A stretch of DNA of 64,000 nt from Halicephalobus mephisto (lineage: Eukaryota; Nematoda; Chromadorea; Rhabditida; Panagrolaimidae): positions 1-64,000 of the forward strand of contig SWDT01000305.1 in assembly GCA_009193035.1 (NCBI GenBank), given 5' to 3'. A model generated the notes under the pieces. The model did not search any database. It saw only the letters and a program-made list of their open reading frames with translations, and had not been told where the DNA came from. A program made the position numbers and the translations under genes. Positions 49,694 through 59,780 of this stretch are shown here, piece after piece (the stretch's first letter is position 1; every line of letters starts with the position of its first letter).

Positions 49694-49783
49694 GTTTTTC
49701 ACGATACTCAATCTGTTTGGTAATGTTTGTTACTCTTTATAAAACTTCAAAAACCACAGAAAAGCTAAACTATTTCACAATGC

Positions 49784-50970
49784 TTAATTGTGCTTGATGT
49801 TGATGACAGTGTCCTTTGGTGGGTCTGGCTTGGCTGGCTCGATAAATGGGGCTTCGAGAAGAAGAACACCATCACTTCTGTAGGTACAGGTGATTTCGGC
49901 CGGAGTCACGCCTTCTGGGATGGTGATTTTTCGCTGGTATTCGTACTTGGAGTACTCGTCGACATATTTGGCCTCGATCGTCAGGGATCGTTCCTTGGAA
50001 TCAGTCGAAATTTTCACGTCTTCTGGCTTGAATCTACGCACGTCGAATTCGAGTTTGAATTTTTTTATTCCGTTGTCTTCAACGATGGGATTCTTGCATC
50101 TGTAGGCTTCGACGGTCGTGGGGTGTTCGTCGACGAATGGACGCCAGACTGAAATTATGCAATTTAGAAAATATGAAATAGTTTTTATATGGATTTTTAG
50201 GGACTGAAAAGTGGTTCTAGATGGTAATTTTGATTTTCGAGAACTTGTGAGGTTTGGAAAATTTCAATGATATTCTAAAAAACTATCGTTGGATTCTGGG
50301 ATCTTCCACAGAAGTCTGAAGAATTTTCAGTAAATTTTGAAGATTCGAGAAGTTTCAATGAGGTTTTAAAAGACTTCAGAATCTTTTACAAGATTTTTGG
50401 AGAACTTCAAAAGCCTGTGGAGGGTTTTCTGAAGATTCTAGAAGACTTCAGAATTTCCTATTGAATTTCTAGAATAACTTTAAAAATTTTACAAAGTTTT
50501 TGGAGGACTTCAGAATCTCCTACTGGATTTCTAGAGGATTTTAGAAAGTTCTACGAGATTTTTGGAGGACTTCAGAATCTCCTACTGAATTTCTAGAATA
50601 ATTTTAAAAATTCTATAAAATTTTCGGAGGACTTCAGAACCTCCTACTGAATTTCTAGAATAATTTTAAACATTTTATAAAGTTTTTAAGATTCTGAAAC
50701 TTTTCAAGAGATTCTAAGTTTTCAGAAAGTTCTTTAAAATTTTCTAAAAATTCAGAATCTCCCACGATATCCCAGTAATAAAAACCAAAACTTACAATTG
50801 GAATTAATAACTCTGTCGAATTCGTGCTGGATCTGAGCCATCCTGTTTTCGAATTCCCGGGTGAACGGATAGGGCCAGTAAGGAGGACGGCTCCAGAACG
50901 AACGTCCAGCTCCTCTGGCATTTCCAACGATAACCGGCAAAGAAACACAACGAGACAATTGTCGAAACAT
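49784..50970 (-). CDS. Small heat-shock protein (alpha-crystallin family)
   Basis: An ATP-independent chaperone that holds unfolded proteins. Exons 50796-50970 and 49784-50148 join in phase to 179 residues. The alpha-crystallin domain spans roughly residues 80-165: KKFKLEFDVRRFKPEDVKIS, LTIEAKYVDE, YEYQRKITIPEGVTPAEITC and DGVLLLEAPF. The C-terminal VINIKHN carries the I-x-I oligomer-docking motif. The N-terminal region begins MFRQLSRCVSLPVIV, basic and free of acidic residues, so mitochondrial import is possible, then an aromatic stretch (SFWSRPPYWPYPFT). Longer than the HSP-16 and HSP-12 proteins of C. elegans; the exact orthologue is uncertain. The promoter has clear heat-shock elements. 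Confidence 0.93.
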
Positions 50971-51052
50971 GTTCGAGAAAATAAAATTACCAAGTAATCC
51001 AAAAAAATGAAAAAAATTTGTTTTTAAAGAAAATTGAACGCGATTGAGTTGC

Positions 51053-51149
51053 TTATATAGCACGCAAAAAAGAAATTTCCAGTGCACCAGAGAACATTCC
51101 AGCGGTTTCGAAATTCTGGGTCTCCACTGTGTCCCTTGTTTTTCTCGAA
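51053..51149 (-). promoter_or_regulatory. Heat-shock promoter: TATA box and three HSE dimers
   Basis: Upstream of the sHSP ATG (50970): TATATAAG at 51053-51059 on the minus strand, then GAAATTTC at 51072-51079, GAACATTC at 51092-51099 and TTCTCGAA at 51142-51149. These are GAAnnTTC or TTCnnGAA dimers bound by HSF-1; ttcgaaattc near 51107 may be a fourth, imperfect one. Confidence 0.85.
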
Positions 51150-51179
51150 AAAGCACCTAGTTATTTCGAAATACAAAAC

Positions 51180-51560
51180 ACATTTTTTAAAAAGTAAATT
51201 TTAAAGTAAAAAATAAATTTTTTTAAAATAAAAAATAAAAACCTATTTAAAAAATTTAATTTTTCTAAATTAAAAAAACACATTTTTTAAAAAGTAAAAA
51301 ATCTATTTTTTCTAAATTAAAAAAAAACATATTTTTTAAAAAGTAAATTTTTTTAAAATAAAAAAACACATTTTTTTAAAAGTAAATTTCAAAGTAAAAA
51401 ATTAATTTTTTTTAAATTAAAAATAAAAACCTATTTAAAAAATTTATTTTTTTAAAGTTAAAAAACACTCGTTTAAAAAGTAAATTTTTCTAAATAAAAA
51501 ATTATTTTGAATAAAATTTAATTTTTTAAAATATGATTTGGAATATTTTTGAATTTCGAA
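51180..51560. repeat. AT-rich tandem repeats upstream of the sHSP gene
   Basis: Four to five copies of a ~75 bp unit with aaaacacattttttaaaaag and aaattttttaaaataaaaa. Confidence 0.75.
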
Positions 51561-51689
51561 AATAGTAATGAGATTCCAAAGATACCGATCGCAATGTTGA
51601 CGAAATCCCTAAAATCGTCCAACTGTAAATAACCTCGATCTAGACTTGGCCAAATGCCAAATCTCGCAATTTCGTCAGATTGCATCAGA

Positions 51690-52630
51690 CTAACAAGGAC
51701 AGTCTACTCCCTTCAAGTGGTCTTTTGGAATGAGTTATATATCATTTTGCAGTTTTTGAAAAACAGATCCAGAATCTGTATTTTATTTCTGCTGAATAAT
51801 CTTCTGAAATAAAATAATTTGGGAAATTTCAAATTTAAAATTGAATTTTTTCGATCACTTTTTCGAAAAACTAATTAGATAATTGTAATCAACAAAAATA
51901 TACTTAATTCCGGAAAAGAATTGTCAAATTGACTAATAAAAAAAGTTTACTCATTCCAAGTAGTTTTCTGAAATGAGTTACATATCATTTTGTACTTTTT
52001 GAAGAACAGATTTAGATTTTATATTTTATTTCAGCCAAATAATCTTCTAAAATGAAATAATTTCGGAAATTTCTAAATTTAAAATTGAATTTTTTCGTTT
52101 TCGATCACTTTTTGGAAAAACGAATTAGATAATTGTAATCAACAAAAATATACTTAATTCCGGAAAAGAATTGTCAAATTGGCTAATAAAAAAAGTTTAC
52201 TCATTCCAAGTAGTTTTCTGAAATGAGTTACGTATCATTTTGTACTTTTTGAAAAACAGATCCAGATTTTATATTTTATTTCAGCCAAATAATCTTCTAA
52301 AATGAAATAATTTCGAAAATTTCTAAATTTAAAATTGAATTTTGTCGAAAAATTAATTAGATAATTGTAATCAACAAAAATATATCTAGTTACGAAAAAG
52401 AATATTAAGATTAGTTAATTTTAAAAAAACAAAGGTCTCCAAAATAGTCACTAGATTTCAAAAAAATGCAAAAAAATATTCTTCTGTTTTTTCAACTTTC
52501 GATTTATAAAAAAATTTCACACAATTATTCCAATTTTTTTATTTTACAAAACTGCTCAGAAAAAACTAAAAACAAATTTTTAACATTTTTTTGATAAAAT
52601 ATAAAATTATTTTTTTTTGAAAAAAAAACT
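51690..52630 (+). repeat. Dispersed repeat family, copy 3 (longest)
   Basis: Same orientation as 23860-24635. Three internal ~235 bp subunits (tttactcattccaagtagtt, gaaatgagttacgtatcat, aattagataattgtaatcaa), then the shared tail with atattcttctgttttttcaa. A 51580-51690 flank of ordinary composition (ggccaaatgccaaatctcgc) precedes it. Confidence 0.85.
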
Positions 52631-53460
52631 TCGAAAAAATCCACTTTTTGTTAAATGCCATTTTTGAACAAGATCTGAATGACAAAAAATCCGATATATC
52701 CATCACGTGGATTTCGCCAAATTTGTCATATTTAAAATTTCCGACGAAAACCATTATTTCCTTTTCAAAATTAGGTCCGATGGAAACGAACTAATCAATC
52801 TTTTTCTTTTTGGACTGGTCAGCTGGCGTTCATGTGGACAGAAAAGTCACGAGATCTGTTGTGATTTTTTGTCTTTTGGCATTCTTTAAAAAATAATATT
52901 TTTATATTTTGGAATTCTTTAAAAAAAAGAATATTTTTTATCTTTTGGTATTCTTTAAAAAATAATATTTTTTAATAAATCTCGTCGTTCCATTTTTTGA
53001 TTTTTTAAAAAAGTTTCTAAATCACACTTTTGGAATTTTTTGAAAATTGAAAAACTTTAAAGAACTTTCGGAAAACTTAGAATCTCTTGAAAAGTCCCAG
53101 AATCTTCAAAAATTTTATAAAATTTTTAAAATTATTCTAAAAATTCAGTAGGAGATTCTGAAGTCCCCCAAAAATCTTGTAGAACTTTCTAAAATCCTCT
53201 AGAAATTCAGTAGGAGATTCTAAAGTCCTCCGAAAATTTTATGGAATTTTTAAAATTATTCTAGAAATTCAGTAGGAGATTCTGAAACTTTTAAAAATGA
53301 TTTTTGTGGGAATTTTTATTTTTCATAATTATGTAATTTTAAAAAATAATATTAAAATAAAAAATTTAAAAAAAAAATGATTTTTGTGAAAATTTTAATT
53401 TTTCATAATTATGTAATTTTAAAAAATAATATTAAAATTTAAATTTAAAAAAAATGATTT
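52631..53460. other. Intergenic with short coding-like patch
   Basis: 52690-52880 is less AT-rich and partly open on both strands (minus: MVFVGNFKYDKFGEIHVMD) but has no supported start or splice partner. 53030-53290 has repeats around attcagtaggagattctgaa, also seen inverted at 50440-50660. 53290-53460 is low complexity. Confidence 0.4.
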
Positions 53461-53487
53461 TTGTGGAAATTTTTATTTTTTAATTTT

Positions 53488-53730
53488 TACAGTAACGACT
53501 TTTGTCACGTGACTTGTCCAGACGGTCAGCTGTCCTGGAGATCGGCAATTGGCCAAATGCCAATGGCATTGATTCCGTTGTTTTTGAAGATTATCCGGAT
53601 TAAGGTTATTTTCGAACTAAAATCAGAAACACCCGGAGAGCTTTCCCATGTTCCCAGTGCCCTCACGCTGAGAAAAAACTCAACATTACTCCTGATGTCC
53701 AAAATAAAGTCCTCCGATCTGACCTGCTAA
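53488..53730 (+). other. Isolated exon-like segment, unassigned
   Basis: After a good acceptor (tttttacag, ending 53493) a frame stays open for ~79 codons to TAA at 53728-53730, with mixed codon use unlike the AT-rich flanks (contains GQLSWRSAIGQMPMALIPLF and HVPSALTLRKNSTLLLM). No upstream exon or start is found, and no family is recognised. It could be a last exon, a pseudogene piece or transposon debris. Confidence 0.3.
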
Positions 53731-53799
53731 CTGGATATCCTCGGTCAGACATCTGCTCGGGACTTTCCTAATCGATTATCGGCTTTTTTGGAAGTTCTT

Positions 53800-54230
53800 A
53801 ATTTTTTTTAAATTAAAATTTTTAAAAATTAAAATTTCGTAAAATTTTCAAAATTTCATAAAATTTTTTAAAATTAAAATTTCGCTAAATTTTTTTAAAT
53901 TAAAATTTTTAAAAATTAAATTTTCAAAATTTCGTGAAATTTAAAAAAAATAAATGTTTAAAAATTAAATTTTGTAAAATTTTTTAAAAATTGAAATTTC
54001 GCTAAATTTTTTTAAATTAAAATTTTTAAAAATTAAATTTTGTAAAATTTTTCGAAGAATTCTGAAGCCTTCTGGAATCTCATTGAAGTTTTTTTGGAAT
54101 TTTTAAAAAATTTTTGAATTTAATAAAAATTTTTTGAATTTTTCAAAATTTAAAAAAAATTTTTGTTTTTTTTAAAGTTATTTAATTTTTTACATAAGAA
54201 ATTTAAAAATATATTTCTATTTTTTAATGG
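53800..54230. repeat. Low-complexity AT array
   Basis: Diverged copies of a ~65 bp unit with ttaaaatttttaaaaattaa and aatttcgctaaattttttt. Confidence 0.7.
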
Positions 54231-54268
54231 CTGATTTCGTAAAAAAATCGGATCTTTGATTTTTCAAC

Positions 54269-54472
54269 ATGACTTTTGGCAATGACCGAAATGTCTTTAC
54301 TATGTTCTTTATTCCCATATTACTGCTATTTCGACCATTATCGTTCGTGATTATGTGGGACAGGGTACCAAACCCGATAATTCGGTTTTTGGGCCGTATG
54401 ACGACTCTTCCCCAAAGGCATTTGTTCCCCTTATTTCTCAAGATTTATCTAATTTATTTTTTTTTATATTAA
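54269..54472 (+). other. Exon-like segment with hydrophobic stretch, unassigned
   Basis: A 67-codon open frame beginning MTFGNDRNVFTMFF, containing a membrane-span-like run (PILLLFRPLSFVIMW) and VPNPIIRFLGRMTTLPQR. The minus strand is also open. The patch is GC-richer than its flanks. Its last part (from about 54415) overlaps the first unit of the neighbouring satellite, so it may be repeat-derived. Confidence 0.25.
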
Positions 54473-55200
54473 ATTTTTTATATTAAAATCAGTAAGAATT
54501 AAAAAAGGAAAAAAAAGGAACAAATGTCGCTGGGAAGGCTATGACGATATTTGCTCCTTTTATTTCACAAAATTTATCTCATTTCTTTTTTATATTAAAA
54601 TCAATTTAATATATTTAGTTAAGTAAGAAAAATTTAATTTAAGAGAATTTCGAAATCAGTAAGAGTCAAAAAAGAAAAAATCAAGGAGCAAACGTCGCTG
54701 GGAAGACTATCAGACATCAGCTCCTTTTATTTCACAAAATTTATCTCATTTCTTTTTTATATTAAATTTTTTATATTAAAATCAATTTAATATATTTAAT
54801 TTAAAATGATTTCGAAATCAGTGAAGATTGAAAAAGAAAAAAACAAGGAGCAAACGTCGCTGGGGAGACTATGACGATATTTTCTCCTTTTATTTCACAA
54901 AATTTATCTCATTTATTTCTTTTTATATTTTTTTAATATTAAAATCAATTTAATATATTTAATTTAAAATAATTTCGAAATAAGTAAGAGTTGAAGAAGA
55001 AAAAAAAACAAGGAGCAAATGTCGCTGGGGAGACTATGACGATATTTGCTTTTTTTATTTCACAAAATTTATCTCATTTCTTTTTGATATTAAATTTTCA
55101 TATTAAAATCAATTTAATATATTTAATTTAAAATGATTTCGAAATCAGTGAAGATTGAAAAAGAAAAAATCAAGGAGCAAATGTTGCTGGGGGACATCTG
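54410..55200. repeat. ~165 bp satellite, five copies
   Basis: Units anchored by tcgctggggagactatgacg near 54527, 54696, 54857, 55023 and 55187, with cacaaaatttatctcatttc and atcaatttaatatatttaat in each. Confidence 0.9.
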
Positions 55201-55560
55201 TCATACAGCCGATTTTTGATGTTGTCCTTTTGAGTTTTATCTACAGACCAGACTAATCAGTTTCATTGTTCCAGGACCTCGTGACATTGTCATTCCTTAA
55301 TTGAATGCAGACGAAATTTCTGGTTTACCTAAAAAAATAAAAGAACTTTTAAATTTATTTAAAAAAATAAAAAACTTCCAATTTTCTTTAAAAAAATAAA
55401 AAATCTTCAAAAATTAAACAATTTTAAAATTAAAAAATTTTTAAGAAAATATTTTTTTTAAAATAAAAATTTTTTAAATTTTAAAAGTTTTTTGATTTTA
55501 AAAATTTTTTATTTTTTAATTTTTAATTTTTTTTTACTTTTTAATTTTTTTTTTAAATTT
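55201..55560. other. Upstream region of the Atg8-like gene
   Basis: 55201-55330 is ordinary composition without a supported ORF. 55330-55560 is A/T low complexity running straight into the ATG. No TATA box or splice-leader acceptor could be picked out. Confidence 0.4.
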
Positions 55561-56661
55561 ATGAATATTTTTGGAAGGATCTGCTCAGGTCCTTCTCACA
55601 AGGCCCTTCCGGTAGACCAGAGATTTCATTCAAAAAAGTGTTTTTATTATCCTGATGCTTCCAAAAAAATCTCCGACCCCTCTGCTAGCCAGTTAATTTC
55701 GCCAAATTTGGGTTATCGGGACAGACTTTCTTTTTGTTGTCGAAAAAGTGAATCGTCAATTCTGGTCAATAAATATGAAAATAAAATTCCCGTCATCATC
55801 GAAAAATTTAAATCCGAAAAACGACTTCCGAAATTGGAAAACTGCCAATTCGTCATTCCAAAAAATGCTACAGTAGGCCAGCTCCAACACGTCATCAAGT
55901 AAGTTTAACTTTTTATTAATTATTTAAAAAGTAAATTTTAAACAGTTTGTAAAAAATAACTTTTCCGTTCAGGACCGATTTTTTAAATTTTTTTCTTTAA
56001 TTTCCTTCAAATTTCATTATTTTTTATAAATTTTCAGTTTTAGAATCAACATGATTTAAAATATCGAATTATCTAAGAAAATTTAAAATAATTTAATTTT
56101 AAAAAAATAGAAAAAAATTAAAAAAAGGAAAAAAAATAAAAAGTTCTGAAAATCGTGGTCTAGTGGTTCTCGAACAGAAACTTTTTTTCCAAACAATCCA
56201 AAATTGCCTTTTTCTTTTTGAAAAAAATACTAATCTGGCTATGTTCCTAAAAATGATTTTTCCGTTCAGGACCGATTTTTAAATTTTTTCTTTAATTTCC
56301 TTCAAATTTCATTATTGTTTATAAATTTTCACAGTTTTAGAATCAACATGATTTAAAATATCGAATTATCTAAGAAAATTTAAAATAATTTAATATTTAA
56401 AAAAATAGAAAAAAATAATTTTATTCGTTGGTCTTGAGTGTAAAATAATTTTTAAAAATAATCCAAAGTTGATGATGATTATTTAACCGACAATGTTTCA
56501 GACAGCGATTGGGAAACTACAAAAACACTCCGATTTTTATCCTCGTGGCCAACAAGGAACTTCCGATTTTGACCATATCCATCAGCGAGCTCTACTCCAA
56601 GTACAAAGATGACGATGGATTTCTGTATGTGGCATTCTCATCTGAGGACTGTTATGGTTAA
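55561..56661 (+). CDS. lgg-2: Atg8/LC3-family ubiquitin-like autophagy protein
   Basis: Atg8 proteins are conjugated to phosphatidylethanolamine on the autophagosome membrane. Exons 55561-55898 and 56502-56661 join in phase to 165 residues. The Atg8 fold starts about residue 54 (YRDRLSF) with KIPVIIEKFKSEKRLPKLE, CQFVIPKNATVGQLQHVIKQ, TPIFILVANKELP and LYSKYKDDDGFLYVAFSSED. It ends exactly at a glycine (CYG stop), so no ATG4 trimming would be needed to expose it. The ~50-residue N-terminal extension (FHSKKCFYYPDASKK) is longer than in any Atg8 I know, and its start at 55561 is only the first likely ATG. Sequence is nearer LC3/LGG-2 than GABARAP/LGG-1, but divergent: the usual F-to-L core substitutions and NERS-type loop are altered. 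Confidence 0.88.
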
Positions 56662-56679
56662 ATCATTACTGTAATCTGC

Positions 56680-56985
56680 AGTAATTTATAGAAGTTCTCA
56701 ACAAAATACAGTATTTTACTGTAATGTACAGTACTCTACAAAGATCCATAATACGTTACAAAAAGTCTACAATAGCCTACAATAGATTACAGTAATCTAC
56801 AGCAAGCTACAGTAATCTACAGTAATCTACAGTAATCTACAACAAGCTACAGTAATCTACAACAAGCTACAGTAATCTATAATAATCTACAGTAATCTAC
56901 AGTAACCTATAATGATCCACAATGACCTACAGTACTCTACAACAATCTACCGTAGACTACAGTAGCCTACAGTAATGCCCACCAA
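56680..56985. repeat. Short tandem repeat ctacagtaat, ~10-11 bp
   Basis: About 25 diverged copies of tctacagtaa/gctacagtaa directly after the Atg8-like gene. Such arrays are common in Caenorhabditis intergenic DNA. Confidence 0.9.
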
Positions 56986-57419
56986 TGTACATTCTGAAAT
57001 CGACAAATCTTACTGTACATATCGTATACTTTGTAAATAGGCCTAATGTGTATATACGAGCTTACTGTCTAAGTGTCTTTCGCTTCGAGACAACCCTACT
57101 TCCACATTCGTGCGTTGTAATTTAAAAAAAAAAACTGATTTTCTCAGTGCCAATAATTTTGATCCGTTGTTACCGGTGTACATAATAAATCTTTAATTGA
57201 CTATTTAAAAATTATTTTTAAATTTTCATTGGATTTTAAATAATTTCAGAAATTCTAAAAAATTCAGAATTTTCAATTTTATTCAAATTTTAACATTTAA
57301 AATTCCTTCAAATCGATTACAGTAATGTTGGAGATAACTACTTTTGTTTCAGTTTCAAATTTTAATAATTAAATTTTCATTAAAAAAGTTAAAAAATAAC
57401 GGAAATTATAAAATCGTAA

Positions 57420-57600
57420 AATAATAATGTTGTGTTTGTCACGCCGAATGGCCCACGTCTAGATGATGAACTCGATTCTCAAAAAAAAGATTTATATAAT
57501 AGATGCCTTAGGCACAATACAAAATACTGTGTCGGATTTGATATTAACAAAACATATATCAACTTCCTACCAAGAGGAACTTTATGTTTTTTTGTAGGTA
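57420..57600 (+). other. Exon-like segment before a satellite, unassigned
   Basis: An open frame with plausible amino-acid content (FVTPNGPRLDDELDSQKKD, KYCVGFDINKTYINFLPRG) that ends at GTAGGT, a possible donor, which is also the first base of the 41 bp repeat. No acceptor, start or partner exon found; no family recognised. Confidence 0.3.
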
Positions 57601-57845
57601 CTAAGACAATCTGTTCGGGACCCAATGTTTCCTTGTAGGTACTAAGACAATCCGCTCGGGACCAAATGTTTTCTTGTCAGTAGTAAGACTATCTGTTCGG
57701 GACCCAATGTTTCCTTGTCGGTGCTAAGACTATCTGTTCGGGACCAAATGTTTCCTTGTCGATAGTAAGACAATCTGTTCGGGACCTAATATTTTCTTAT
57801 CGATGCTAAGACTATCTGTTCGGGACCAAGTGCTTTCTGTCAGTT
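57597..57845. repeat. 41-42 bp tandem repeat, six copies
   Basis: Units contain ctaagacaatctgttcggga and ccaatgtttccttgt. Confidence 0.92.
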
Positions 57846-58084
57846 GTGCTTCTCATTAAGGATGAATCTCTATCCAACAAATGAAAGGTTTATCTTTCGT
57901 TGTTCAAAGGCTTAGAAACTGTTTTCTGTTCTATTGCCAGTCTCTTCGATGTCTGCAAATCGGAAAACTACAGTATTCTCGACAAGCAATTTCTGGAGAA
58001 AGTTATCTTGGACTACAGAGAGCTCACTTAGAAGATTATACAATAGATGTTCCCCAACGATATCTCATCCTTAGGAACAGTTAA

Positions 58085-58515
58085 TTCTTATACACAAAAA
58101 AACGTAACTTTTAGTTCCATAACAATTTCGAAGTATAACACAATAGTCATATTTTTCATGAATATTCGACATTCATGACGAAGATTGCAAGTAATAGTGA
58201 CGATTTCTATTTGTTACTACATACAAAAAAACGTAACTTTCGGCCTCATAATAATTGTGAAATGTAACAAAAATGTGACGATTATGTCACACTTTTCATC
58301 AATATTTGACATTCATGACGAAAAATGTAAGTAATAGTGATGATTTCTATTTGTTACTACATACAAAAAAACGTAACTTTTGATCCCGTAACAATTACGG
58401 AATGTAATAAAAATGTGACGATTATGTCACACTTTTCATCAATATTTGACATTTGTGACGAAGATTGCAATAGTGACGATTTATATTTGTTACTAGATTA
58501 AAAGTTATGTTTTTT
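58085..58515. repeat. ~130 bp tandem repeat, three copies
   Basis: Units contain acaaaaaaacgtaactttt, tgtgacgattatgtcacac and agtgacgatttctatttgtt. The tgtgac...gtcaca pair in each is self-complementary. The last unit ends in an inverted aaaagttatgttttttt. Confidence 0.88.
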
Positions 58516-58739
58516 TACGTAATATTTCCTCCCCAGTAGCATTTCATCCTTAGGAACAATTAATCTCCAGCGGTAATTTCCCCCTTTTCCACTCGTGTCA
58601 GTTCTGGAATTCTCTTCAAATTTAATTAAAATATTAAGTTAATCCAACTACCAGAAAATTTATAAAAATGAAAAAAAATAAAATCTTATAAAAAATCACA
58701 TATCGTTGGGAAGATCTGCCGTTGGAGAACATAAATTTT

Positions 58740-59780
58740 TAAAGATTAAGTACTGCTAGGGAGGAACTACTCCTGTGGAGGAATTATCGCTAGGATATAT
58801 CTTTTATTAAGGAAAAACTACTATTTAGAAACAACTATCCTTAAGGAGAAATTGCTACTGGAAAGATCTCTCACTAGGGAATATATTTCTAGATGATATT
58901 TGGTCCTTACAAATATACCTGTCCTTTAAGGAATAGCTATTGCTAAAGTACAAATATCACTAGAGAACACCTATTACTGAAAAAAAACTACTATTTAGAA
59001 ACAACTATCCTTAAGGAGGAACTGCTACTGGAAGGATCTCTAACTAGGGAATATATATCCCTAAGGACCAAAAAACACTAGAAAATACCTTTCCTTTGAG
59101 GAATAACTATCGCTAAGGTACAAATATCACTAGAGAACACCTATTACTGAAGAAAAATTACTATTTAGAAACAACTATCCTTAAGGAGGAACTGCTACTG
59201 GAAAGATCTCTAACTAGGGAATATATATCCCTAAGGACCAAACAACACTAGAAAATACCCGTCCTTTAAGGAATAACTATCGCTAAGGTACAAATATCAC
59301 TAGAGAACATCTATTACTGAAGAAAAACTACTATTTTGAAACAACTATCCTTAAGGAGGGACTGCTACTGGAAAGATCTCTAACTAGAGAATATATATCC
59401 CTAAGGACCAAACACCACTAGAAAATACCTGTCCTTTAAGGAATAACTATCGCTAAGGTACAAATATCACTAGAGAACATCTATTACTGAAGAAAAACTA
59501 CTATTTTGAAACAACTATCCTTAAGGAAGAACTGCTACTGGAAAGATCTCTAACTAGAGAATATATATCCCTAAGGACCAAACACCACTAGAAAATACCT
59601 GTCCCCTAAGGAATAGCTATTGCTAAAGTACAAATATCACTAGAGAACATCTATTACTGAAGAAAAATTACTATTTGGAAACAACTATCCTTAAGGAGGA
59701 ACTTCTACTGGAAAGATCTCTCACTAGGGAATATATATCCCTAAGGACAAAAAAACACCATTAGCAATATCCTGTCCTTT
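58740..59780. repeat. 170 bp satellite, six copies
   Basis: The phrase gctactggaaagatctct recurs at about 58855, 59023, 59193, 59363, 59533 and 59703, i.e. every 170 bp. Each unit is itself built of shorter elements around ctaaggacc, cttaaggagg and tcgctaaggta. Copies differ by only a few percent by eye. Confidence 0.95.

Noticed and set aside
56140..56180. Possible tRNA start (gtggtctagtggttctcg)
   Set aside because: It resembles a tRNA A-box, but no matching B-box or cloverleaf follows; it lies in the Atg8-like intron.
56680..56985. Possible CRISPR-like or regulatory array
   Set aside because: The ctacagtaat units are ~10 bp with no spacers; this is ordinary nematode microsatellite DNA.
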